A stretch of DNA of 17,546 nucleotides from DATKSS01 sp049582065 (lineage in GTDB: Bacteria; Chloroflexota; Dormibacteria; Dormibacterales; Dormibacteraceae). Positions 7,415 to 17,139 of this stretch are shown here, piece by piece; the first letter of the stretch is position 1, and each line of letters begins with the position of its first letter. Both the position numbers and the translations under genes were made by a program. The notes below the pieces were generated by a model, which made no database searches, was not told where the DNA came from, and saw nothing but the letters and a program-made list of their open reading frames with translations. Location of the stretch: the NCBI GenBank assembly GCA_049582065.1, contig JBAUTF010000253.1, forward strand, positions 1 to 17,546, given 5' to 3'.

Positions 7415-7580
7415 GTCGAGGCAGTCGACCCGGACCCCGAGAATCCGGGTCTGCCGGAGTCCGCTCAGAGGCCGGTCACTGCAATCCGGGACGTGGCGGC
7501 AGCGACGAAATCGTTGAACAGGCAGCCATGGCCCGGCCGATCACAAGCCGCACGGTCGATAGCTTAAGGTCGTTCACCGA

Positions 7581-8651
7581 GTGGGAACCAACCCGAACGT
7601 AAAGACGGTGGCCGTCGACATCAACCCGGCGACACGCGCGGTGCGGACCGGCACCGAGGTCTACACGCGCGAGGTCTGCGCGCGGCTCGGCGCCGCCGCC
7701 CCGGAGCTGCGCTGGCGCTTTTACGCCTCCCGGCCCCGAGCCGGCCTCGGGGTCGATGTGATGGTCCTCCCTCTGGCGCGGCTGTGGTCGCAGGTGCGCC
7801 TGCCGCTCGCCCTGGCCCGTGTTCGCCCAGACCTCCTGTTCGTGCCCGCGCATGCGCTCCCCTTCGCATGGCCAGGCAGGGTGCTCACCGTCGTCCACGA
7901 CCTCGCCTTCGAACGGCATCCCGGCGCCTACTCTTCGGCCGAGCGCGCCTACCTCCGGCTGAGCACGAGGTGGGCCACCGCGCGCTGCCCGCTCTTGATC
8001 GCCGTCTCGGAATCGACCAAGGCCGACCTCGTGAACCTGTACGGCGCCAGGCCCGAGAGGGTCCGGGTGGTGCCGCTAGGCGTCAGCGCGCCGAAAGTTG
8101 AGCCGGCGCCCGCGGCTCTTCTTGCCGAGCTGGGGCTGAACGGCAGCTTTGTGCTGCAGGTGGGCCGAGTCGAGGCGCGCAAGAACCAGCTCGCAGCGCT
8201 CGCCGCCGTGGAGCGGCTTGACGGAGTGATGCTGGCCGTCGCAGGGCCCGAGCGCGATCCTGCGATCGCCACGCGCTTGCGGGAATCGTCGCGCTGCCGG
8301 GTCCTCGGCAGGGTGGACCAGCCCACGCTCGAGCTGCTCTACAAGCATGCGAGCGCAGTGATCGTGCCGAGCCTTTACGAAGGCTTCGGGCTGCCCGTGC
8401 TGGAGGCGATGGCCAGAGGCAAGGTCGTGGTCGCGGCGAAGGCCTCGTCGCTACCCGAGGTCGGGGGCGAGGCTGCCCTCTACTTTCACGAGTCGGCCGA
8501 CCCGGAGCAGATCGCCAGGGTGGTCGAGGCCGCGCTCGGGGACAAGGCGCTGCGTTCCAGGTTGACACGCGCCGCACGCGCCAGGGCCGCGAGGTTCACG
8601 TGGGAGAGCACGGCGGCGGGCGTGGCCGCGGTGATCAGGGAGCTGCTGTAG
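7581..8651 (+). CDS. GT4 family glycosyltransferase (GT-B fold)
   Basis: The 356-residue protein has two Rossmann-like halves. The N half includes VAVDINPATRAVRTGTEVYT (10-29), VLTVVHDLAFERHPG (101-115) and AVSESTKADLV (141-151). The C half has LQVGRVEARKN (192-202), whose Arg and Lys bind the donor phosphates, and PSLYEGFGLPVLEAMARG (263-280), whose two Glu residues form the EX7E donor motif. Members are retaining transferases using nucleotide sugars (often GDP-mannose or UDP-glucose) at the cytoplasmic face. The start is GTG 7581, with a weak AAGG 11 bases upstream; GTG 7608 (Val10) is an alternative closer to the usual family start. The gene is transcribed away from the TagA-family gene and converges on another GT4 gene, with an 8-base gap and no terminator hairpin between them. 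Confidence 0.87.
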   Translation: MGTNPNVKTVAVDINPATRAVRTGTEVYTREVCARLGAAAPELRWRFYASRPRAGLGVDVMVLPLARLWSQVRLPLALARVRPDLLFVPAHALPFAWPGRVLTVVHDLAFERHPGAYSSAERAYLRLSTRWATARCPLLIAVSESTKADLVNLYGARPERVRVVPLGVSAPKVEPAPAALLAELGLNGSFVLQVGRVEARKNQLAALAAVERLDGVMLAVAGPERDPAIATRLRESSRCRVLGRVDQPTLELLYKHASAVIVPSLYEGFGLPVLEAMARGKVVVAAKASSLPEVGGEAALYFHESADPEQIARVVEAALGDKALRSRLTRAARARAARFTWESTAAGVAAVIRELL

Positions 8652-8659
8652 AAGCCGTT

Positions 8660-9844
8660 CTATGAGGCGCGTCGCGCGATCGCATCGTCGATCGCAAACC
8701 ACGTGAGGCGGGCGGCGCGTGGCCAGCTGAACTGCGCGGCGCGCAGGATGCCACGGCGCCGCATCTTGGCCGCGAGCTCCGTGTCACCGATCACGTTCTC
8801 GAGGGCTTTCCTCCACGCGTCCGGCTGGTCCGCCGGCACCACCGCCCCGGCATCCTCGACGAGCTCGGGCAGGCTCGCGCGATCCGACACGACGACCGGG
8901 GTGCCACATGCCATCGCCTCTAGCGGCGGCAGGCCGAATCCCTCGTACCAGGCCGGGTGCGCGAGGACGCGCGCCAGGTTGTAGATCGCCGGCAGGTCTG
9001 CCGGGTCGAGCGAGTCGATGTGGTGGAGCCGAGGACCGAGGCGCGCCATGCGCTCGCGAATTCCCCCGTAGAGCCAGCCCCAAGAGCCGACCACGACGAG
9101 ATCGGGCCGGTCCTTCATCATCGCCCAGGCGTCCATCAAGGTCTGGAGGTTCTTGCGCGGCTCGATCGTGCCCACGAAAAGGATGAACCTCTCCGGCAGT
9201 TTGAGACGGGCGCGGGCTTCGGCGAGCGCCTCGGCGCCCAGCGGTCGGTAGCCGGCCGACACGCCATGCGGCACGACCGTGATTCGCGAGCGATCGATTC
9301 CGAAGATCTGCACCACGTCTCGGGCGGTGTTCTCCGACACGGCGATCACCACCCCCGCCCGAAGGACCGACCGCGGCACCACCAGCCGCGTGCTCAGAGG
9401 CTGCCGCGAAGGAAACCAGCTGGGATTTCGGTATATGGCGAGGTCGTGAACGGTGATCACCGATGGCGCCCCGACGTCGCGCAGGGGCAGCGCACCCGCG
9501 GGTCCGAAGTAGGCGTCGGGCTTGAGGCGCCGGATCGCGGCCGGCCACTGCAGGTGACGGCCGACCAACCTCGTCTGCGGCAGCGGCCGGTAAGTGGCTT
9601 CGGGGACGTGGACGAAGCCGCCCGGAGGGCCGAAGACCGTCATGTGGCAGTCGGGACGGTCGACCGCCATCGCGTGCAGGATCTGGGTTGTGTAGACGCC
9701 GACCCCGGCCCTCGGTCGCTCGAGACCGGAGCCGTCGACCACCAGGCGCAGGCCAACCCCCCCACTTCCCCGCTCGCGGGGAAGGTGGCCGGGCGCCTCC
9801 CCACGGGTGGGGAGGTGGCGCGCAGCGCCGGTGGGGAGGTCCAC
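8660..9844 (-). CDS. GT4 family glycosyltransferase with repeat-encoded N-terminal extension
   Basis: The frame codes 394 residues. From about residue 32 (LRLVVDGSGLERPRAGVGVY) it follows the GT4 pattern: VHDLAIYRNPSWF (132-144), AVSENTARDVV (168-178), VVPHGVSAGY (190-199), FVGTIEPRKNLQTL (223-236) and PAWYEGFGLPPLEAMACGTP (297-316), with the EX7E glutamates. Residues 1-30 are encoded by a palindromic repeat (9757-9842) and resemble no family N-terminus. GTG 9844 lies 7 bases after the mreB stop, and a GAGG 10 bases upstream, in the end of mreB, can serve as ribosome site; the only other in-frame candidates near residue 32 are CTG codons and a GTG at Val35, inside the first strand. It is the last gene of the atp-murA-mreB run. 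A role in cell wall or surface glycan is inferred from position. Confidence 0.85.
   Translation of the reverse strand: MDLPTGAARHLPTRGEAPGHLPRERGSGGVGLRLVVDGSGLERPRAGVGVYTTQILHAMAVDRPDCHMTVFGPPGGFVHVPEATYRPLPQTRLVGRHLQWPAAIRRLKPDAYFGPAGALPLRDVGAPSVITVHDLAIYRNPSWFPSRQPLSTRLVVPRSVLRAGVVIAVSENTARDVVQIFGIDRSRITVVPHGVSAGYRPLGAEALAEARARLKLPERFILFVGTIEPRKNLQTLMDAWAMMKDRPDLVVVGSWGWLYGGIRERMARLGPRLHHIDSLDPADLPAIYNLARVLAHPAWYEGFGLPPLEAMACGTPVVVSDRASLPELVEDAGAVVPADQPDAWRKALENVIGDTELAAKMRRRGILRAAQFSWPRAARLTWFAIDDAIARRAS
9757..9842. repeat. Palindromic GC-rich interspersed element, copy 2 (double hairpin, inside coding sequence)
   Basis: Two near-perfect palindromes lie in tandem. 9765-9784 has a 9-bp stem (CTTCCCCGC with GCGGGGAAG) and a 2-base loop; 9796-9815 has a 9-bp stem (CCTCCCCAC with GTGGGGAGG) and a 2-base loop. 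A further GGTGGGGAGGT follows at 9830-9840. GGGGAGGTGGCGCG and CAGCGCCGG between them match copy 1 at 5221-5268 closely. It fills the space between the mreB stop and the conserved part of the GT4 gene. It looks like a small mobile or REP-type palindromic element; no terminal duplication could be recognised with confidence. Confidence 0.7.
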
Positions 9845-9851
9845 TAGCCGA

Positions 9852-10859
9852 TTACCTCAGGTAGCTCTGGTTCCGCTTCAAGACCTCGAACTGCTCCAAC
9901 GCCAGCCCGGTACCGCGCACAACCGAGGTCTGGGGGTCATCCGCGACCACGGCGGGGATGCCCGTGTGCATCGAGAGGTAGCGGTCCAGGCCACGAAGCT
10001 GCGCGCCGCCACCCGACAACACGATGCCCCGGTCGAAGATGTCCGCTGCCAGCTCTGGTGGCGTCTCCTCGAGCACATCCCTCACCGCCCCGACAATGAG
10101 CCGCAGCGGTTCCTGGATCGCCTCGGTCACGTCGTTCGAGGTCACCACCACGTTTTTCGGGAGCCCCGAGACCAGGTCACGACCGCGCATCTCGGTGATC
10201 AGCGGCTCCTTCATGGGAACGGCCGAGCCGACCGCGATCTTCACCTCCTCGGCGGTGCGCTCGCCGATCAGCAGGTTGAACTTCCGCTTCACGTAGGAGG
10301 TGATGGCGTCGTCGATCCGGTTGCCGCCGACCCGGATCGAATGCGCGACCACCATGCCCGACAGTGAGATCACCGCGATCTCGGTCGTGCCACCGCCCAC
10401 GTCACAGATGGCATTTCCCCGCGGCTCCGCGATGGCAAGCCCCGCGCCAATCGCAGCGGCCAGTGGCTCGTCGATCAGCCAGGCCTGCCGCGCGCCGGCC
10501 GAGATCGCGGCCTCAGTGACTGCGCGCCGCTCGACAGAGGTGACGCCCGACGGGACGCAAATCATGATCTCCGGCTTGAAGATCCGCTGCCTGCCCTGCA
10601 CCCTGCCGATGAAGTGATGCAGCATGCCCTCGGTCACGACGAAGTCGGCGATCACCCCCTCGCGCATGGGGCGCACGACCTGGATCGTGTCAGGCGCGCG
10701 CCCTACCATCTCGAGCGCCTGCTTGCCCACTGCCAGGATGCGTGTGCCATCACGGTTGACCGCGACCAGCGACGGCTCGTTGACCACGATTCCTTCGCCC
10801 TTGACGTAGATCAGCACGGTCGACGTGCCCAGGTCGATGCCAATCTTTTTAGACAGCAC
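9852..10859 (-). CDS. mreB: Rod-shape-determining actin homologue MreB/Mbl
   Basis: The 335-residue protein matches MreB length (330-350). It has phosphate-1 loop IGIDLGTSTVLIYVKGEGI (6-24), VPSGVTSVERRAV (102-114), LIDEPLAAAIGAGL (128-141), phosphate-2 loop ICDVGGGTTEIAVISLSG (151-168) and the adenosine motif GIVLSGGGAQLRGLD (278-292). MreB polymerises on ATP under the membrane and steers the peptidoglycan elongation machinery. GTG 10859 was chosen because GAGG lies just upstream, the product begins with the usual KKIGIDLG, and the gap to the murA stop is only 11 bases; the frame stays open to 11093 but that part overlaps murA. mreC, mreD and rodA are not here, so this may be a second paralogue like Bacillus Mbl, which also sits downstream of atp and murA. 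LIDEP in place of the usual LIEEP is a minor oddity. Confidence 0.93.
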   Translation of the reverse strand: MLSKKIGIDLGTSTVLIYVKGEGIVVNEPSLVAVNRDGTRILAVGKQALEMVGRAPDTIQVVRPMREGVIADFVVTEGMLHHFIGRVQGRQRIFKPEIMICVPSGVTSVERRAVTEAAISAGARQAWLIDEPLAAAIGAGLAIAEPRGNAICDVGGGTTEIAVISLSGMVVAHSIRVGGNRIDDAITSYVKRKFNLLIGERTAEEVKIAVGSAVPMKEPLITEMRGRDLVSGLPKNVVVTSNDVTEAIQEPLRLIVGAVRDVLEETPPELAADIFDRGIVLSGGGAQLRGLDRYLSMHTGIPAVVADDPQTSVVRGTGLALEQFEVLKRNQSYLR

Positions 10860-10870
10860 ACCGACCTCGC

Positions 10871-12190
10871 TTACTCGTAGCTGTGGCCCGGTGACATCGC
10901 TTCCGAATCCACCTTCACGCTTTCGATCTTCGCACCGGCCGACGCGAGCTTTCCCGCCATGTTCTCGTAGCCGCGCTCGACGTGCCATGAGTTCCTGAGC
11001 AGGCTCTCCCCCTCCGCGCACAGGGCGGCAATGACGAGCGCGGCGCCGGAGCGGATGTCGGGGATCGAGACGTCGGTGCCCCGGAGGCGGCACGGCCCGT
11101 GCACGATGGCGTGGATCCGGCCCTGGACGGTGATGCCGGCGCCCATCTTGGCCAGCTCCCGGACGTGCTGGAACCGGTTCTCGTGCACGTATTCGGAGAT
11201 GACGCTTTCGCCGTCGGCCTGGGTCATCAGGGCCATGTACTGCGCTTGCAGATCGGTCGGGAATCCCGGGAACGTCCAGGTCGACATGTCGATCGGCTTC
11301 AGCCGCGTCCGGGATTGGCGGCCCACGCGAAACGATCCGTCGCCCACCTCCACGTGAGCCCCCGCCTGCTCCAGCTTGAGCAGGACGACGTGCAGGTCTT
11401 CAGGCCGGCTGCACTCGATACGCAGCTCGCCGCCCGCCGCCGCCGCCGCGATCGCGTAAGTGCCCGCTTCGAGGTAATCCGCGATGACGGTGTGGTCTGC
11501 CCCCCCGAGCTCGCGAACGCCGTCCACGACGAGGCGCTCGGTGCCGATTCCCTCGATCAGCGCACCCATCTTGACTAGCAGCCGGCAGAGGTCCTGCACG
11601 TGCGGCTCACGCGCCGCGTTGAAGATCTCGGTCCTTCCTTGCGCCAGGACGGCCGCGAGCAGGATGTTCTCGGTGCCCGTGACCGTGGGCAGGTCGAAAA
11701 CGATCCTGTCCCCGCGCAGTCGCTCCGCCTCGCCCAGGATCTCGGTCTCGGTCTCGGTGATGTGCGCGCCCATCTGCCGCAGGCCGCGCAGGTGCTGCTC
11801 GATGCGCCGGGCTCCGATGTCGTCCCCCCCGGGCCTCGGCACCCGCGCGTGCCCAAACCTTCCAAGCAGAGCACCGAGCAGGACGATCGTCGCGCGCATC
11901 CGCCGGCCGAGCTCGTCGGAGACATCGGTCTTCTTCGCTCCGCCCATATGCAGGACCATCGTGCCCTCGCCCTCGGTGGTGCCCCCCAGACCAGCCAGGA
12001 TCTGCGCCATGAGAGACGTGTCGGTCACCTTTGGCACGTTGCTGAGAGTGACGGCTTCTTTCGTCAGCAGCGCCGAGGCCATCTCGGGAAGCGCGGCGTT
12101 CTTGGAGCCGCTGACGCAGATGCTGCCGGCCAGCTGCGCGCCGCCTGTGATCCTCAGCGCATGCTCCCGGCCCGGGAAGTCGGTTTTCAT
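10871..12190 (-). CDS. murA: UDP-N-acetylglucosamine 1-carboxyvinyltransferase MurA, Asp-type active site
   Basis: This is a full-length MurA of 439 residues (family 415-440). It transfers enolpyruvate from phosphoenolpyruvate to UDP-GlcNAc, the first committed step of peptidoglycan synthesis in the cytoplasm. SGSKNAALP (27-35) holds the catalytic Lys30-Asn31. FPGFPTDLQAQ carries the conserved Asp of the second domain, and HVERGYENM the late Arg. The active-site loop reads RPGGDDIGARR (119-129): the Cys that fosfomycin alkylates (Cys115 in E. coli) is replaced by Asp123, as in Mycobacterium, so the enzyme should be fosfomycin-insensitive. The start is ATG, 31 bases after atpC, with a weak ribosome site. 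It is followed by mreB after 11 bases, making a wall-synthesis pair at the end of the atp run. Confidence 0.96.
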   Translation of the reverse strand: MKTDFPGREHALRITGGAQLAGSICVSGSKNAALPEMASALLTKEAVTLSNVPKVTDTSLMAQILAGLGGTTEGEGTMVLHMGGAKKTDVSDELGRRMRATIVLLGALLGRFGHARVPRPGGDDIGARRIEQHLRGLRQMGAHITETETEILGEAERLRGDRIVFDLPTVTGTENILLAAVLAQGRTEIFNAAREPHVQDLCRLLVKMGALIEGIGTERLVVDGVRELGGADHTVIADYLEAGTYAIAAAAAGGELRIECSRPEDLHVVLLKLEQAGAHVEVGDGSFRVGRQSRTRLKPIDMSTWTFPGFPTDLQAQYMALMTQADGESVISEYVHENRFQHVRELAKMGAGITVQGRIHAIVHGPCRLRGTDVSIPDIRSGAALVIAALCAEGESLLRNSWHVERGYENMAGKLASAGAKIESVKVDSEAMSPGHSYE

Positions 12191-12221
12191 CGAAGGCTAA
12201 AGGTAACCCTGCCGGCCGCTG

Positions 12222-12632
12222 CTAACCGCGCCGCATCCGCGCCAGGCGCAACCTTGCCTCGGCCATGGCAAGCGCGCTTTGGAACTCAACCTCTTCATCC
12301 GCGGTGACGGTGCCGGCGAGCTTCTCCTGCGCCCGGCGGCGAGCCTCCTCGGCGCGTTCGATGGAGATCTCGTCGGCGTGCTCTGCCACGTCGGCGAGCA
12401 CGGTGACCCGGTCGGGAAGCACCTCGAGGAAGCCCCCGCCCACGAACAGCAGCTGCTCAGGTCCGCCGATCGTCTCCTGGATGCGCAGCGGACCCGGTCT
12501 GAGGATCGTCATGAGGGGCGCATGCCGGGCCAGCACGCCGAGCTCGCCATCGGCGCCGTTGGCGATGATGAACTCCACCTCGCCTTCGAACAGGCTCCGC
12601 TCGACACTCACCACGCGCAGCGGGTACTTCAT
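12222..12632 (-). CDS. atpC: ATP synthase F1 epsilon subunit
   Basis: The 136-residue protein has the normal epsilon layout: an N-terminal beta sandwich (1-84, with GADGELGVLARHAPLMTIL at 26-44 and FVGGGFLEVLPDRVTVLAD at 63-81) and a two-helix C-terminal arm (about 88-136, rich in Glu, Arg and Ala). Epsilon joins gamma to the c-ring in the rotor, and its C-terminal helices can inhibit ATP hydrolysis. The start is ATG, 13 bases after the atpD stop, and the next gene is murA, which ends the ATP synthase part of the run. Confidence 0.95.
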   Translation of the reverse strand: MKYPLRVVSVERSLFEGEVEFIIANGADGELGVLARHAPLMTILRPGPLRIQETIGGPEQLLFVGGGFLEVLPDRVTVLADVAEHADEISIERAEEARRRAQEKLAGTVTADEEVEFQSALAMAEARLRLARMRRG

Positions 12633-12645
12633 GAGCGTCCGGCCA

Positions 12646-14088
<1,443 letters not shown>

Positions 14089-14092
14089 CGTT

Positions 14093-14102
14093 CTCCCTCC
14101 TC
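14093..14102 (-). promoter_or_regulatory. Ribosome binding site of atpD, overlapping the atpG stop
   Basis: The minus strand reads TGAGGAGGGAGAACG before the GTG start. The TGA is the atpG stop and the GAGGAGG core follows at once. This is the strongest ribosome site in the ATP synthase cluster and supports the GTG start of atpD, whose product is needed in three copies per enzyme. Confidence 0.65.
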
Positions 14103-14973
14103 AGCTCGACGCCCTCATGGCTTCGGCGCCGCTGACGATCTCCATCAGCTCGGTCGTGATCCCGGCCTGGCGCACCTTGTTCGCGAAGAGCGTGAGTGCG
14201 TTGATCAGGTCGCCCGCCGCGTTGGTCGCGTTCTGCATCGCGATCATCTTGGCCGAGTATTCGCTCGCCTTGTTCTCCAGCACCGCCTGGAACACCTGCG
14301 TCTCGACGTATCGCGGCAGCAGGCCGTCGAGGACGGATTCCGGGTCGGGCTCGTAGATGTAGTCGGCCCGCGGCCCCGAACCCTCACCCTCTCGTTTCGG
14401 GATCTCGGCCGGGATCAGCACGCGCACGGTCGCCTCCTGCTTCATGGTCGAGATCCATTTCGAGTAGCAGAGCAGCACCGCGTCGGTGTTGCCTTTCGTG
14501 TACTCCTCGAGCGCAACGGTGACCGCGGGAAGGACGTCGGCCTCCGTGGGACGGTCCGCGATGCCGCTGACCTCGGCGATCACGTCGCGGTGGTATCGCT
14601 GAAGGAAATCGCGACCCTTGCGGCCGAGCGTCACATAGCGCTGTCCGTCCGTGTAGTGCTCGTTCATGTATCGCGTGGCGGCGCGGATGTTGTTGACGTT
14701 GATCGCGCCACACAGCCCTTTGTCGGTGGTGACCAGGACCATCACCGCCCGTTTTCCTTCACGCCGGACCAGGAACGGATGCCGGTACTCGGTGGCCCGT
14801 TCGCCGACCGTCTGCAGCACCTCGACCATCTTGTCCGCATAGGGGCGGGTGGCCTGGACGGCGCCCTGCGCGCGCCGCAACCGCGTGGCCGCCACCACCT
14901 GCATCGCCTTGGTGATCTTCTGCGTGTTCTTGATCGAGTCGATGCGCCGGACGATGTCCCTGAATGCGGGCAA
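14101..14973 (-). CDS. atpG: ATP synthase F1 gamma subunit
   Basis: The 290-residue rotor shaft subunit shows the conserved N-terminal helix (M)PAFRDIVRRIDSIKNTQKIT with KAMQVVAATRLRRAQ, the VTTDKGLCGAINVN motif (about 81-94) and the C-terminal helix ending in RQAGITTELMEIVSGAEAM. Length and both coiled-coil ends match the family. The start is TTG and follows the atpA stop with no base between (TAGTTG). The purine run GAAGGGC near the end of atpA is at a suitable distance to act as ribosome site, and the family N-terminus begins here, so the start is well supported. Gamma turns within the alpha3-beta3 ring and couples it to the c-ring. Confidence 0.95.
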   Translation of the reverse strand: MPAFRDIVRRIDSIKNTQKITKAMQVVAATRLRRAQGAVQATRPYADKMVEVLQTVGERATEYRHPFLVRREGKRAVMVLVTTDKGLCGAINVNNIRAATRYMNEHYTDGQRYVTLGRKGRDFLQRYHRDVIAEVSGIADRPTEADVLPAVTVALEEYTKGNTDAVLLCYSKWISTMKQEATVRVLIPAEIPKREGEGSGPRADYIYEPDPESVLDGLLPRYVETQVFQAVLENKASEYSAKMIAMQNATNAAGDLINALTLFANKVRQAGITTELMEIVSGAEAMRASS

Positions 14974-16596
<1,623 letters not shown>

Positions 16597-16608
16597 TTCG
16601 CGTACTCC

Positions 16609-17139
16609 CTAGGTCGCCGCCAGGCGGCGGCGCAGCTGCTGCAACTTGGTCAAGACGCTGGCGTCGACGAGCCGGTCACCGTACTGGAGCTTCATCCCCC
16701 CGAGGATGCGTGGGTCGACGACGACATCCATCCTGACCTCGTTGCCAAGTCTCTTCGAAAGCTCACGGGCGACTCGGTCGCGATCGGTCGCAGTGAGCGA
16801 AACGGCTGTCGTGACGATGGCGCGGACGCGGCCGGCGGCCTGGTCGGCGAGCCTTTCGTATTCGTCGGCGACCGCATCGACGTCAGCGACCCGGTTCGAC
16901 TCGATGAGCAGCTTCGCGAGGTTGGTGGCCTCGGGGTCGAGCTCATGAGGCGCGGCAGAGATGAGCGACATTCGTTCGGCCACCGCGATGGTCGGATTGG
17001 TCAACACGGCAACGACATCATCGTTTGAAAGCAGGTCGCGCACGTCCGCCACGCGGCGTCCCCACTCGGCGACCTGGCCATCTTGCTGGGCCACCTCAAA
17101 AATGGCTCGCGCATAACGTCTAGCGGCTGCCGTCGCCAC
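16609..17139 (-). CDS. atpH: ATP synthase F1 delta subunit (OSCP-like)
   Basis: The 176-residue protein has a helical N-terminal domain starting (M)ATAAARRYARAIFEVAQQ, typical of delta/OSCP. The C-terminal part has the conserved LGGMKLQYGDRLVDASVLTKL (about 146-166). Delta caps the alpha3-beta3 ring and ties it to the b stalk. The start is GTG, 17 codons before the R-Y-A-R helix ends, and it lies inside the last 20 bases of atpF, so translation of the two is likely coupled. The order atpF-atpH-atpA-atpG-atpD-atpC is the standard bacterial one. Confidence 0.93.
   Translation of the reverse strand: MATAAARRYARAIFEVAQQDGQVAEWGRRVADVRDLLSNDDVVAVLTNPTIAVAERMSLISAAPHELDPEATNLAKLLIESNRVADVDAVADEYERLADQAAGRVRAIVTTAVSLTATDRDRVARELSKRLGNEVRMDVVVDPRILGGMKLQYGDRLVDASVLTKLQQLRRRLAAT

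Noticed and set aside
8957..9847. Plus-strand open frame of 296 codons opposite the GT4 gene
   Set aside because: Antisense to a well-supported glycosyltransferase; composition is that of a shadow frame and no domain is recognisable.
10860..11093. N-terminal extension of mreB by 78 residues
   Set aside because: It would overlap the end of murA, is Arg/Pro/Gly-rich without MreB similarity, and the normal MreB N-terminus starts at GTG 10859 behind a GAGG site.
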